From positions 14,960,001-15,024,000 of the forward strand of contig JAKSXM010000137.1 in the NCBI GenBank assembly GCA_022575985.1: a stretch of 64,000 nucleotides of DNA, in the 5' to 3' direction. Under the pieces are notes generated by a model that was not told the DNA's origin, did not search any database, and worked only from the letters and a program-made list of their open reading frames with translations. The translations under genes and the position numbers were made by a program. Source of the stretch: Anagrus nilaparvatae. Taxonomy: Eukaryota; Arthropoda; Insecta; Hymenoptera; Mymaridae. Within the stretch, counting starts at the first letter, position 1, and each line of letters starts with the position of its first letter. Positions 40,703 to 52,758 of the stretch are shown piece after piece.

Positions 40703-42654
40703 ATTAATGTGTAGCGAATTGTAGGAAAAAGAAAAGCGATCGTTGCAACACGTCGGCTTGACATCCGCCGGAAGTGCCTTGTAGATGTATAAATCGAAGA
40801 ACTGTGCTTGCATGTATGCATCGTACAATTGTGTATGTTTTCATATAGTGCATGTTCTTCTTCATGAACGTAGAAAATTTTATATTAAATTAAATATTTA
40901 TTTTTAAAGAAATTACTATTAGTAAAAAATTTGCTTTTATTAAACCCGAATTATTGATTTGCAAGGTTAGATTGAACTTAAATTATTATAAGGGCTGATG
41001 AGGGTGAAATATTCAAATATTATATGAAATGGTCCCAAAAAGCACTTCCGAATATTTTTTCTAAATTGTAGAGCTAAATGTAATCAAATTTTTAAATTGT
41101 TAACTTTTTTTCACTTTCGAGCTTGCAAAATATGCTTATGCCTTACAAATCATGTATTACTTTAAAATATTTTTTATCTTAAAGATTTTAAAATCGATTT
41201 CTAATTAAATAACATTTTAAAACTTTTTCTACAATTTTGAGGTTTTTCCTGTTTTCAAATTTTCGTATAAGGGAATCAAAATTAAAAAAAAAAGCATCAG
41301 TAATTGAATTCGAAGTTAGTTTATAAAATTACACATTAGGTTTTTTGTAGAAATTCAAAGTGTTTGGAAAAATTAAGTTTTTGGTCACAAAATTTGATAT
41401 TTCAAAATGGGCGTTTTCGTCTAAATAAACAAAATTAATTAATATCCTAAAAAAAACTTGGAAAAACGAAAGTAAGCTGAAAATTTGTCAATTTTTGGGG
41501 TAGCTTCTAAATCTTCTCCAACCAATATCTGCACCCTCAATACAAATCACCTAACAAATGCATATTATTTTGAAAACATAAATTAAAATAGAAAAATTAT
41601 AATTACATAGCGTACCAGCAATAACTGCCATACAGCCATTGAAAAAAAACTCACACACACATCCATAAAACAGAATAACAGATAAATTAAATATAAATGT
41701 ATTATTGTTTGACAAGCCGGTTACCGCAGATGAAAAAAAAAAATTATATAAAAAAAATAGAATGACAGGATATCCGTTTGCAGAATTATTATACAGTCGT
41801 CGTACCCAAAGTACCGTTTTTTTTTTATTTTTTCATGTTATCTCAGATTATTACATAATAGAAAAATTGACCGATCAAATATTATGTATGTATTCTATTT
41901 TGAAACTCTATTGAGTTACGTAATTATTTTTTAATAAAATAATTGATCCGGTATATAATAATAAATCATAAATCAATGAAATTATGATTTTAATTTATTA
42001 AAATTAAATATCAGATTGTATTAAAAATGAATGAATTTTATTGATGATTTCATAAATTTAATATTAAATGACAGTAATATATATATTTTTTATTTTTTAA
42101 TTTTTATTGACACTTTCATATAAAAATATTTTTTAAATATAAAATTCAGGTCAGTGATCTTACTATACATAAAAAAATACATAATGCCAGTTTGAAATCT
42201 ATCAGAGTAAATTTTATGAATGGAAATATTAAAATATTAATTTAATAAAATATTTTTTAAAAGAAATGTTTTATATTTAAGTATTTATATCACACGTTTA
42301 TTCAAAAGAAAAATATAAAAAAAGAAAACTATATTTATTCGATCTTGACCTGAGTTAACACTTCGTGACAGCTGACATCCGGTCAGGATAATCAAAGATA
42401 ATAAAATAAAAAAAGTAAAACAAATGAAAAATTTTTTATATTGAAATACTATTAATGGTGTAATTTATGTATATGAGTTTGTTTTTAAATTTTTATATTT
42501 TTTAACAAATTGGTTATTCTGAAATTTAGTCCTGTGAGTTCAAAATTTTTGATTCTTCTTAAATTGTATGATTACCAAAGTTTAGAAGGGTAAAGACACT
42601 ATTTTGAAGAATAATTAACGATTTAATGCTAACAAAGAAAAAAAATGGTAGATA

Positions 42655-43296
42655 CCCCTAATATGGGTATATTCTGGACCCTCAAAGTGCAAAAATAACA
42701 AAAACAGCCCATTTAGGGGTAGTTTTAGCTGCTTCAAGGGTGAAATATTGATTATTTATGAAAAATAAGTTGAAATTCTTGATTAGCGGCCCGAAAAACG
42801 TATAAGAACGTACTTTGGACGCTCAAAGTGCAAAAATAGCAAAAACACTCCTTTTAGGGGTAGTTTTAGCTATTTTAAGGGTGAAATTTTATATATTTAT
42901 GAAAAAGGAGTCGAATTTGTGGATAAGCGACCCAAAAAACCTATATGGGCATATACTGCTATCGCTAAAAGTACGACAATAGCAAAAACACCCCCTTTTT
43001 GGGGGTAGTTTTAATTAATTTAGGGGTGAAATTTTAATTATTTATGAAATAGAAGTCGTAATTATTGATCAGCGACCCAAAAAACCCGTATGGTACAAAC
43101 CTGAATACTCAAAATGCGAATATGTAAAAAAAACTCTTTTTGGGGGTAGTTTTTGCAAATTTTAGGGTGAAGCCCCAATTTCTCTGCCTAACGATTCCGA
43201 TTTTCGTGTTCAGCGAGCCAAAAAACCTATAGTAGAACAAATCTGGTGTTCGTCAGTGATAATACAACCAAACCCGTATTTTGACTGGAGTACTAC
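42655..43296. mobile_element. Tandem-unit foldback element, copy 2
   Basis: Same family as 17471-18210: four 'ggggtagtttt' segments (about 42715, 42855, 43003, 43145), spaced 140-150 bp, each followed by 'agggtgaaa' and a 'cagcgacccaaaaaacc' relative. The right end 'acccgtattttgactggag' is complementary to the left flank of copy 1 ('ctccagagaaaatacggg'), so the true terminus probably includes CTCCAG. The left inverted end is missing or degraded. Confidence 0.75.
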
Positions 43297-44639
43297 CCCT
43301 ATCCACCTTTTAAGGGTTGTAAATAGGGCCAAAATGTGTGAGAGCTTAATGTATACGAAGTTTACTTAAATTTACATAAAAAATATTATTTTCAAACATT
43401 TTTCAATAAAATTGGATTCTTTTTTCATTGATTTCTCCAAACATTTCCTAATAATACCTGACCTACCTCTTCCACCCCCGTTTTTAGGGTATTTTTAATG
43501 ATTGTAGGTGAAAACGAATGTCAGATTCTGAAAGAGCATGAAATTTTATTACAAAAATGAACTTTTTAGCAACTTATCTATACGGGAATATACTTATTTT
43601 TGCTCATTTCCAAAACTCTCCGCCCCGGCGTTAATGAGTTAAAATCGAGGTTAAAATACAACTTCTTCATTCAAAATCTTATAGCAAAAATAACTGACTT
43701 TGGGAATTCAAAATCAACATTGAAAGTTTTTATGTCATTAGCAAACTTGGAAGAATTTTCCATTGTGTCTTTACTCCCATACTAGACACACCTATTTTTC
43801 CGACTATCATCCAAAAAATCATTAAATTTGATCTAATTCAATAAGTTATTATTATATTATTTAAACTTCATTCATGATAATCCAAGAAAAATAAGGGTAT
43901 TAACTATTGAATAAGTATAAAAGTAAGTTTACATAAAGAAAATAAAATGTCTTAAGCTCTAATGTAGGCGCATACAGAAACACAATTGAATAAAGATCAA
44001 TATTAATGCTTTCATTGTCCCAAGTTTAAATTTTACGATAACGATGACGTTGTCGGTAAAAGCGTAATTGAGAAGACTTTAAAGATTTTTTTTATTTTTA
44101 CCTTTTTAAGAAATTGAATATAATACATCTTTTGAAGTTAAAATACAATTCCATTGTAATATTCAATATTATTTTATATGCGTGTGGGCATTAAAGCTTT
44201 TTAAAATTTATACGTATCTGCGGCTTTTAGTTTTGTATAATGCAATATTTGCTGAATCAGTTATTGAAGGCCAAGATTTATAAATGATTAAATTTATAAT
44301 TAAATAAAAGAAAAATTTTTATCATATAATTACTTTACTTACTTCTTTTTCTTAATGGGGTTTCCATTTTTTATGAATGAAAAAAAAGTTTATTGTAATA
44401 CATTTTTTATATAATAAAGCTGTATTTTATTTAAGGATATGTATAATTAAAGTTAAACAAACAGGATTTTTACCGAAAGAAGCGTTCAGAAAATTATATG
44501 ATAATTATATTATAAAACGAGTTTATAGAAAATCAACAAAATTTTGCACTTTACCTTAGTTTTTTTTTTGTGGTTTGAGGTTAAAAACAAGTTAAAAATT
44601 AATTTTGAAGTTAAAAACTCAGAAATATGGAATTCAGAG

Positions 44640-44740
44640 TCCGCCATTTTGAATTCAAAAAATCGGATTTCAGAATCGTCATCAGCAACCCCGAAAATTT
44701 AAGAGGTATATCAAAATTTGGTTCAATCAGCAATATTTTT
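44640..44740. repeat. Degraded 'atcagcgac'-type repeat, copy A
   Basis: It holds 'cagaatcgtcatcagcaacc' followed by 'ggtatatcaaaatttggttc', resembling in order the units of the tandem-unit elements at 17.5 and 42.7 kb, and the sequence at 53.3-53.7 kb. Divergence is high, so the relation is tentative. Confidence 0.4.
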
Positions 44741-47032
44741 CAAAAAATTGTATTTTTTTGATTATTTTGGGTCAAGTTTTGGGGGATATAGTGTTAATTA
44801 TTTAAAACTGACCCTCAAAAAATGGATGAAAAATTTGATTTGGATCCATATTACTTCATTTAAAATTTTTGGATGCATTTAACGTTACTAGCATCTTTAC
44901 TGTCTATATCCACCATTCAGTTAAAATTTAAGATTTTTCAACTCTCAAAAGAATTGAAATTGCTGCCAATTAAAAAATTTTTCATTAATATCATTGTTTA
45001 GATTATTTCTCAATGGACTTTAAAACACAAAAAAAGTTGGCATAATATTTCCTCTAATAAATCTTTAAAATTTATAAATTTTCCTCGATACAAAATGAAT
45101 GAGCTCATCGAATTTAAAAAAGAATTTTTGTATACACAAATAAATAAATGAAAATTAAATGTTTATTCAAAAATAAAAAGTATAAGAGAAAATTTATTTT
45201 TAGATCTAAATATATGTATTTATGAATGACATAAGAAAAATAAAGCAAAAATAATAAATAATATACTTAAAAATATATCGATCATTTTCAAATAGCAATT
45301 TTAAAAATAAAACCGATTGTTCATTTCAATATATAAACTTTATTATTATTAAATGAAAATATTATATAAAAGAAATATATATATATTACTGTTGCTAACG
45401 CGTTATCTGAAGGGCTTTATCTCTCTAGCCCCTTTTTCGTCATCGTTTTCCGGTGCTCTTATTCTTCTTTCCGCCAACGCTATACAATATTATGTAGAAT
45501 ACTCCACCCTGACGATGAGCTTCCGCCTATATACATAGTTTTATTATATATTAAGCTGTCAATTATTTACTAAAATTGACATTTGTTTCCTCTATCTTAT
45601 ACTTTCCAAAAATTTTCCCATTCAAAATTGTATTACATGAGAAAGTAAAAAATGTAAAGGTGCTATTTTGGCGAACCCCTAAATTTAGCTTTAATTGGAG
45701 AAAGTTGTACATCCTTGAATAATTAAACTATTTCCGTCCATAAAAACTTTTTATTTCGTTTATTAATTATTGTTTACTTTGGTGCATCTTCGTTAATTCG
45801 ACTGAACAATGGGCCTGTTTTTATACAAAACTCTAGTTAAGGGGGTCAATGATGAAATGGCGAAATTAGTGGCACAAGAAACTCAAATAATTTAATTTAA
45901 ATAACTATCAAAATTTAATTTAACTAAAGGCTTAAAAGAGTGCATATTTTCAATTTTTCACTGTCAATCTGTTGAAAATACCAGGATAAATGAAATGAAG
46001 ATATGATGATGCAAAGATCAATAAAACGTAAATTCATTCATCAATTTCTGATATTACAATATACTAATATGTAAAGGGAGGTAATTTGAAAGAGTTTCTA
46101 AGCAGCTAATTTTACGCATTAAAGAGCTGGATTTTATATTTACAACCGCCTCGATATTTGAGCAACTTAATATAAATTCTCGCAAGCTCATAAAAATTAC
46201 AATTACTAAATGAGTAAGTGAACTAACAAAGCTACAGAAAAGTTACCCATATAACAATAAATACATAAATTTTCATGCATTATCAGCTAAAACTTTTCAA
46301 ATAGTAAATTTTATAAAATAACACCATAATATATAAAATTTTTTAAAGTCATGTCAGCATCATATGATGTTGAGTGTACTATACCTTTATAATACATGTC
46401 AAATACACATAATAGTACCACACATATATAAGTATTATAAAAAAAGAATTTAAAAAAAATTGCATATATGTATTTGCAGGGTACTAGAGAATCTCTGATG
46501 TTACTATAGGTGAGGTGTGGGAGATCAAGAATCAAGCGACTTGGTAACAAGTTTTCTAATTTTAGATAAATAACTATATTTATATTTTGTACGTAGGTGA
46601 AAAGTTTTTTTTATTATTATTTTTGCTTGTGAGAATTTTATCATTATTAAATCTATAATCGATGATTGTTATTTATATTTGCTATTATTATATTTTTATT
46701 ATTATTATTAACTAATTATTTTTTTTAAACTGTTACTATATATTATATTTATTTTTAGATGCAGTTTATTTATTAAAAAAGTGTAGCTAATTTTTAAAAT
46801 TAGTATCATTAATTATTTTTTATGAATGAATGAATGAAAATTCAATGATTTCCTGTTAATAAAAATATTTTTTTCTAATCAATTTTTATTATTTGTTAAT
46901 AGGAAATAATTAATATATGGCTAATTCTACCTGAATGTTGATTTCTTTCATCGAAAAATGGATTTTTAAACGAATTTTAAGGTTATCATTTCTTTTTAAT
47001 AGAAATGATCTTACGCTCATAAGATAAATGTC

Positions 47033-47103
47033 TACTTTACCGACAGAGCTGTACCGAAGAAAGACTGCCGTAAAACCCACGCAGCTATACTATTTGTGTA
47101 TTA
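47033..47103. repeat. Dispersed direct repeat, copy 1
   Basis: It contains 'taaaacccacgcagctatac' followed by 'tatttgtgtatt', closely matching 47725-47800 in the same orientation. Family not recognised; it might be a SINE fragment. Confidence 0.45.
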
Positions 47104-47220
47104 TTTAACCTAATAATTTTTTTTTTTTTTTTGTAAAAACACTATTTTATAATCTAGTCAGTGTATTTTCTGCCCATTTTATATAAAATAAAATATCTTA
47201 CTAGTCTTGTTAAGGAATGT

Positions 47221-47262
47221 TTTTACGCCCCTTGTGCTTCGCAAGCACAAGCTTTATTAATA
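47221..47262. repeat. Hairpin 'cttgtgcttcgcaagcacaag'-type
   Basis: A near-perfect palindrome centred on 'ttcgcaa', flanked by 'acgcccc' and 'ctttatta'. A related half ('tcgcaagcacaatctttatt') lies near 40646-40665, so this may be a terminal hairpin of a dispersed element. Confidence 0.5.
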
Positions 47263-47369
47263 TTATTTATTTTAAAAAAACCTCGAATATTTCCAAATAA
47301 CTTATGAAGAACAAATTGACTGAATATTAAAAGAGCTAAGTTTTTTCTAAGAATTATTTTAACTCCCTA

Positions 47370-47475
47370 AATCCGAATCATTCTGCCCCTAAATTCCATC
47401 AAAGCGGTTTAATAGTTTATAAAGGAAGTTCCGTTTCTATTTTTTTTAAATAGTCCCCCCCCCCCCCAAATCTGT
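47370..47475 (+). repeat. Poly-C/G repeat family, fragment
   Basis: A short fragment with 'cctaaatccgaatcattctg', 'cccctaaattcc' and a 13-14 base C run. Only the tandem-unit part of the family is present. Confidence 0.45.
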
Positions 47476-47724
47476 ACAACCCAGCTTTTAAGATAAATTT
47501 ATCTGCAATGCCTCAACTTTCATTGTCTGGGTTTTCATGTCGCATAGTAATTTTTATTTATTTGATATTTTCATATATGTGAAAATTAAATATACTTTCC
47601 TTTACAGTTTAATTGGTCTAGTAATTGCTTAAGAATATACAATTATAGTTATACTCTGAACTAAAACTATTATTTTGATTATGAAGAATTAAAAATGGCG
47701 GTTGAAATCATTTTTTAAAAAGCC

Positions 47725-47800
47725 ATTATCTGTAGCGCTCTAACTTATCAACAGATGATCACTAGAAAAGAGTAAAACCCAAATAGCTATACTACTTGTA
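47725..47800. repeat. Dispersed direct repeat, copy 2
   Basis: It contains 'taaaacccaaatagctatac' and 'tacttgtattt', matching 47033-47103 about 690 bp away in direct orientation. Confidence 0.45.
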
Positions 47801-48605
47801 TTTCTTTTAAAAATAGTAACTATTTTCATAATTTCATATGTAAAAGTAATTATTTTAAAAAATTTACCAGTTTCAATTATCTATTTATAAAATAATTAAT
47901 AATTTAATTTAAAAATGATTTCTAATAGTCGATAAAAAAATTGATAAAGATCAATAACATATTAAATATTTTTTGTTGATTTAATTAACATAAGCTTTAC
48001 TTATAGAAAGTTTATGTATGCATAAATGAAATATTAGTACCGAAAAATAAAAGTAAAATCACCCACGCAAAATAAAAATATTATTATATAGAAAAGTCTT
48101 AAAAGAAATTCATTGAAGCACTTATACATGTATAAAATAATTATCGTTCATATATAAATGTTATATAGCCTTCATAATATGTGTATTATAAAACATTGAG
48201 TATGAAAAAAGCTGGTCCTCCTACGGCATCTTTTTCTCGAAAATGTATATTATAATATCTTTTCCAATCGACTTTATATTAAATAAAAAAAAGACAAAGA
48301 TAGATAAAAAAAAAATGATATTCTCTCACTCGTCATTGAACAGGTTCACCTACACATATATACTGCATTTTTAGTTTTAAGACTTGATATTATTATAATG
48401 TAGTTTTATGAAAGCTAGAACACCCTTGGGTATTTTTTTTTAAAGGAGTTTTATAACTTATTTTCATTGTAGTTTAATTTAGGGAGATTTTTTAGCTAAT
48501 TATGTGCTTTATTATTATGGTCTTTTTACAAATTCTAAAACAACAGAAATCTAAGATATAGTATAATTTTTTAAATGAAATATCTCCCATAATTTGCCGA
48601 AAAGA

Positions 48606-48953
48606 TTAAAGGGGCTATTTCTTGGAGCGTATTCTTACTAGATTTCTAGGTACACTAGTGTTAAAATAATTGAGCTTTCGTAACTATTACCAGAAATCTA
48701 ACGAAGTCCTGCTCCAGGAAATCTCTCAATTAAAGCTCAATTTCATGGGGCATATTTTTACTAGATTCTGGGGACTCTAGAGTTGAAACAAACTTAGTAA
48801 TTATCACAAAAAATTTATTAAAATTTTGCTCTGAGGCGATTTTATGGATCCTGCTCGAACAGAATTTTAATAGATTTTGGGTCATTTTTAATTATTTCTA
48901 CTCTAGTGCCCCCAGAATCTAGTAAGAATATGCTCCATGAAATTACCCCTTAA
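48606..48953. mobile_element. Foldback element with three related units
   Basis: The left end 'attaaaggggctatttcttg' and 'gtattcttactagattt' are complementary to the right end 'agaatctagtaagaata' and 'catgaaattaccccttaa'. A third unit lies between them in direct orientation to the left one ('ggggcatatttttactagat', about 48743). Total about 348 bp, no coding capacity. Confidence 0.7.
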
Positions 48954-49120
48954 GAATTTCTTCTGGATTTTACGAAAATTAATTTTTAAAAGGGACAAAT
49001 TACCAATACTGATAAAGGTTTTCCTAATTAAAATGTGAATACTATTTATGAAAATTATTTTAAAATAAAAATTGTTTTGTAAAATAAAATTAAAAAAAAA
49101 AAAATAATTTCAAAACTTAC

Positions 49121-49216
49121 TTCTTTACTAGGCACGCAGACGGGTGTGCCTTCTTTAACGATTCCAGCCTCCACCATTACGCCCATAACGATTGGATCTC
49201 TTGAATTGAAGATATA
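49121..49216 (-). CDS. eIF5B: eIF5B exon, start of domain IV (exon C)
   Basis: The exon has 96 bases, exactly 32 codons, phase 0 at both ends. It encodes the first strands of domain IV, beginning YIFNSRDPIVMGVMVEAG and ending GTPVCVPSKE. Domain IV is the beta-barrel that contacts eIF1A and the initiator tRNA acceptor end (family knowledge). The acceptor is TTTTTAG at 49217 onward; the donor is a full GTAAGT consensus at 49120-49115. The exon is noticeably richer in G+C than the surrounding intron, which helps to delimit it. It lies 4.7 kb downstream of exon B and 28.4 kb upstream of exon D. The protein sequence across the C-D junction (PSKE to FVDLG) matches the usual spacing in eIF5B, so no exon is missing in the 28 kb between them. 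Confidence 0.94.
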
Positions 49217-49825
49217 CTAAAAACAAAAAAAAAACATTCATTTTTTTTTATTTTTTAAATGATAAATAAATTCAAAAAAAAAAATTTATTTACTTTGAAG
49301 AAAAATAAAATTTTCAAGAGTAAAAAAATATATTGTTAAAAGTCTGACAGACAATCAATAAATTATAATATAAGGTAAAAAAAAAATTAAATTTTAAAAA
49401 TATTTTAGTAGTGTGCAAGTATAATATTGCATCAGTAATCCAAAATTTAACAGACGTTCGTATATTATATTTAATACATGTAGACAAGTTTCTAAGGAAG
49501 GAAATTACCCTTAAGGCAATCGATAAAAGCTCGTTTATGAAATCTATCGTTTCCGTTCTGCATTTATGAATAAACGTATCGTAAATTTTTTACTTTACGT
49601 TTTTTTTTTTTATTTTTTTTTAATAATATAATAAAATGATAAAACTTGTTTTTCAATCTTTTTTTACTACTTTAATTTTTTTAAATATTGGGTAAAAATA
49701 TTTTTGGTTTAATTGAATTTAGTTTATTTTTTAATATTTTATACTTTTAGGATCATTTTAAGGTAATATATTTTTACTTAGTCTTTTTGCACTAACCCTA
49801 AAAATTTTTTAGGGTACTTGTTCTT

Positions 49826-50920
49826 TAGGGTGAGTCATTTTAAACGATACACTCAAATATCCCAAGAGGTCCATTTAGGTCTGTAGGACTCAAAATCTCA
49901 AATAATCACTAACAGTCTTCTATCACAACAAACTTAGAATAAATAGCTTAGAATAAATAGCTACCTACCAAAAATAGCTTTTTTTCATTTTGAGATTTTG
50001 GATCCTACAGAGCTTAACTGGTCCAATTAGGCTTTTCTTAAAGCTCAAGATGAATAAAATGATGTTTTTGGTAGTTACTACCAATTTTATTCTAAGTATG
50101 CTGAGGTGGAAGTCAGTTAGTGATCCTTTGAGATTTAGGGTCTTATAGACCTATTTTCCTTCTACTTTTAGCAGTACCCAGAAACAACGGGCCAATTTGG
50201 TCTGCATAAGGACCCAAAATCTCAAATAACCACCAAAGGGCTTCCTCCACTACAAACATACAATAAAAATGGTAGCTACCAAAAATATCTTGTTTTTCAT
50301 TTAGAGCCGTATAAAAGCTATTTCGGGTCTAAAAGTGGGCCTTGTATTTTTTTAAGCCAAAATTATATCTGGAACTTTTGAATTTGCTGCAGAATCTGAA
50401 TTTGAAATAAAAAAAATTTATAACCGGTTTGTGTAACTACAAAACCAACGAGCATGGAACATGTTTACTCATAATAGTAATAAATCTAAAAACCGAAATT
50501 ATAATAAAACCTGAAATATATACTATCCTAAGTCCATAAACTTAAAGTATTCTAAGTTGTAGTTACTCTCACTTTAAATTATTCTAAATCCCTAAATCGA
50601 AAATATTCTAAGTCCATTTAACCCCCCCCCCCTAAAAACGTCACTTTTTTACACCCCCCCCCCCTACCAATCCAAACTTTTTCAAATACCCCATCCAATG
50701 AACATGTTCCATGTTAAAAGTATACTTTCTATTTAAAATTCCTAAGTTGGGTCCAGCTGGACCCGATGGAGCCTTAAGACCCAAATCTAATTCCCTCTAT
50801 CAGATGACCCCCTCTAACCCAACAACTTTTATATGAACCATTTTTCATTGTTTTTTGTTTTACAAAAAACAATATGATTCGAGACATTAGAGTGTATCGT
50901 TTAAAATGGCTCACCCTGTA
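49826..50920. mobile_element. ~1.1-kb element with TIRs, carrying nested repeats
   Basis: The left terminus reads 'agggtgagtcattttaaacg' followed by 'atacactc'; the right terminus is its complement, '...gagtgtatcgtttaaaatggctcaccct', matching about 28 of 30 positions. Inside are inverted and direct repeats with 'caaaatctcaaataa' and 'ggtagctaccaaaaat', then a poly-C/G repeat copy (50419-50716). Ends with an AGGGTG core occur in many insect non-autonomous DNA transposons; I cannot assign a superfamily. No transposase frame is present. Confidence 0.75.
50419..50716 (+). repeat. Poly-C/G repeat family copy inside a larger element
   Basis: A complete-looking copy. 'ataaccggtttgtg' and 'gcatggaacatgtttac' mark the left, degenerate 'attctaagtccctaaa' units the middle, two poly-C tracts the right, and 'aacatgttccatgtta' the end. 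It lies within the roughly 1.1 kb element 49826-50920, so it appears nested. Confidence 0.75.
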
Positions 50921-51299
50921 AAAACTATTATTTTGGTTCAAATCAGGAAAATTTAGTCTTAGAAATTAATATTTAACCATTCACTTTATATACAATTAAA
51001 GCAACGTGATTATATCTATTATTTGAGCCCAAAGAAACATTGAAGCAAAAAAACCTCCAAATTCTTAAATAGACCCTGACACGACATTTTGTTTAATGGG
51101 AAGATATGTCAGATATTCATATTCCTAGATATGTCAGTTTCTGTCTGTCTGCTCAGAAGAAAACAAGGTATTTTTAAACTATTCTAATGTGATTACCTCG
51201 TTTAACTTACGCATCGAGTAGCTTGGTGCCAAAAAGAAATTTTGACATAGACAATTTTTCTAGGTAGAGGATACCCTGAAAATCTGAAAATCAAGGGGG

Positions 51300-51934
51300 T
51301 GGGTAATCTAGTGTGGGGGGAGGCAGTGAAAAATGTCCGATTTAGCCCCCCTAAGGGGGGGGGGGTCAAATGGGACTAAGAAAAATCCGGGTTTAGGGAC
51401 TTAGAATAATTTGGGTTTAGAATCTTAACATCTACACTGTAAAAAGTAACTTTCTTAGATTCACAAAAAAAATAGAATATTTTCGAAAAATTACTCAAGT
51501 TTCGAAAATAATCGTAAATTTACTAAATTTTGTATATTAATAAAAAATTCGAGAATTCTCGATTTTTTCTTGTGAGTTTACGAAAAATTTTGTAAATTAG
51601 TAAATATTTTTTGTAAATTTTCGAAAAAAAATTGTAAATTATCATTTTTTCTCGTGAATTTACAAAAAAAAATCGGAAATACTCAAATTTTTTGTTAATA
51701 TACTAAATTTAGTAAATTTACGATTTTTTTTCGAAAAATTACTAATTTTTCGAAAATGTTCTATTTTTTTTGTGAACCTAAGAAAATTACTTTTTACAGT
51801 GTAGTAATGGAGATAATTAGAAATTATAAAAATATCAATTTGTATTGTAACATTTGTGCATTGTACCTAGCTCTCAGCTGTAAGTAAACATGTTCCATGC
51901 ATATTGATTGTGTTTTCACTAACCGGTTATAAGT
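51300..51934 (-). repeat. Poly-C/G repeat family copy split by a MITE
   Basis: Reverse orientation: G runs, 'gggggtcaaatgggact', 'tttagggacttagaataatt', then 'aatcttaacatc', the inserted MITE (51435-51801), and after it 'agaaattataaaa', 'aaacatgttccatgcat' and 'aaccggttataag'. The two halves join to match the unbroken copy at 61.2 kb. Confidence 0.85.
51435..51801. mobile_element. Palindromic TA-type MITE, copy 3, nested insertion
   Basis: A complete 367-bp copy, starting CACTGTAAAAAGTAACTTTC and ending with the complement ...TTACTTTTTACAGTG. TA flanks both ends (51433-51434 and 51802-51803). It lies inside a copy of the poly-C/G repeat. Comparison with the uninterrupted copy at 61.3 kb shows a single TA at the matching site, which confirms the boundaries and a TA target duplication. 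Confidence 0.92.
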
Positions 51935-52122
51935 TTTTTTCAGACTGACTTAAACTAAGTTTTCCCGAAATTTCAGAGTTTTTAAAACCTGATTTCCATA
52001 AGAAAATGTCAGGGTTCCTATAAGATTAGTAACCTAACTGTGTATAAAAGAGTGCACAAAAGATTGATAAGTAAAAAAAATTAGCCTAATTAAGGCAACT
52101 TTGTATTTAATACTATAGTATT

Positions 52123-52140
52123 AACCACCTATAGGTGGTT
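52123..52140. repeat. 18-bp perfect palindrome AACCACCTATAGGTGGTT
   Basis: A perfect inverted repeat centred between 52131 and 52132, flanked by a weaker extension ('ctatagtatt' against 'ctataatac'). Confidence 0.85.
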
Positions 52141-52758
52141 CTATAATACAGAATTAAATATTCATGAACTGTTTTTTGTGTTTACAAAAACCAGTTGTAA
52201 GTATTTTTAATACAATATTAATAAAATTTATAGCAAGAATACAAAAAAAATAAATCATTTAAAAGTTTTTAATGAATGAAAAAAAAAAGATGATAGTTTA
52301 TAATACTGCTTAAAGCATAATAATAATCACTTAAAATCTATCGATATTTTATACTACAGTACACCAATAACTTATACATGTTTATTTATGAAGTTTAAAT
52401 ATATAAATAAATTTATCTAAAAAATAATAAATCATACGTTTACTTATATGAATTTAAAAACTTATTTATTATAATTATTATACTCTTTTTTTAAATTATT
52501 TTTATTCTCAAAAAAAAATTAATTACTTTTTGCTACTATTATATATTATGCACACACGTATTTCTGATTTACATATTTTAATTTTTACCTACTTGTTATT
52601 TTTAAATGGAAAATAATGAAGTTAATTATATGTATGATTTGTGAATCGAAAACATCGATAAATCACTTTCGATTTTTTAGTACAGAGGATAGTTATTAAT
52701 TCGATATTTTCTAATTTTACAAATTGGTTCATTTTTTTTTTTTGCTTTTTAATACATG

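Larger units (their letters stand above)
20738..49120 (-). other. eIF5B intron between exons C and D (28,383 bp)
   Basis: A phase-0 intron with donor GTAAGT and acceptor TTACAG. I found no convincing protein-coding exon in it on either strand. The short open frames present are AT-rich, low-complexity and unrelated to any family I recognise. It carries the tRNA-like relic at 32.9-33.0 kb, foldback elements at 32.6-32.9, 34.6-35.6, 39.9-40.1 and 48.6-49.0 kb, a partial MITE at 37.55 kb, a tandem-unit element at 42.7-43.3 kb, and several GC-richer islands (33.54-33.67, 38.76-38.88, 40.68-40.86, 45.39-45.54 kb). Confidence 0.85.

Noticed and set aside
45353..45538. 61-residue frame over a GC-richer stretch
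   Set aside because: Looks like a signal-peptide-like run by composition only; no family, no continuing exon.
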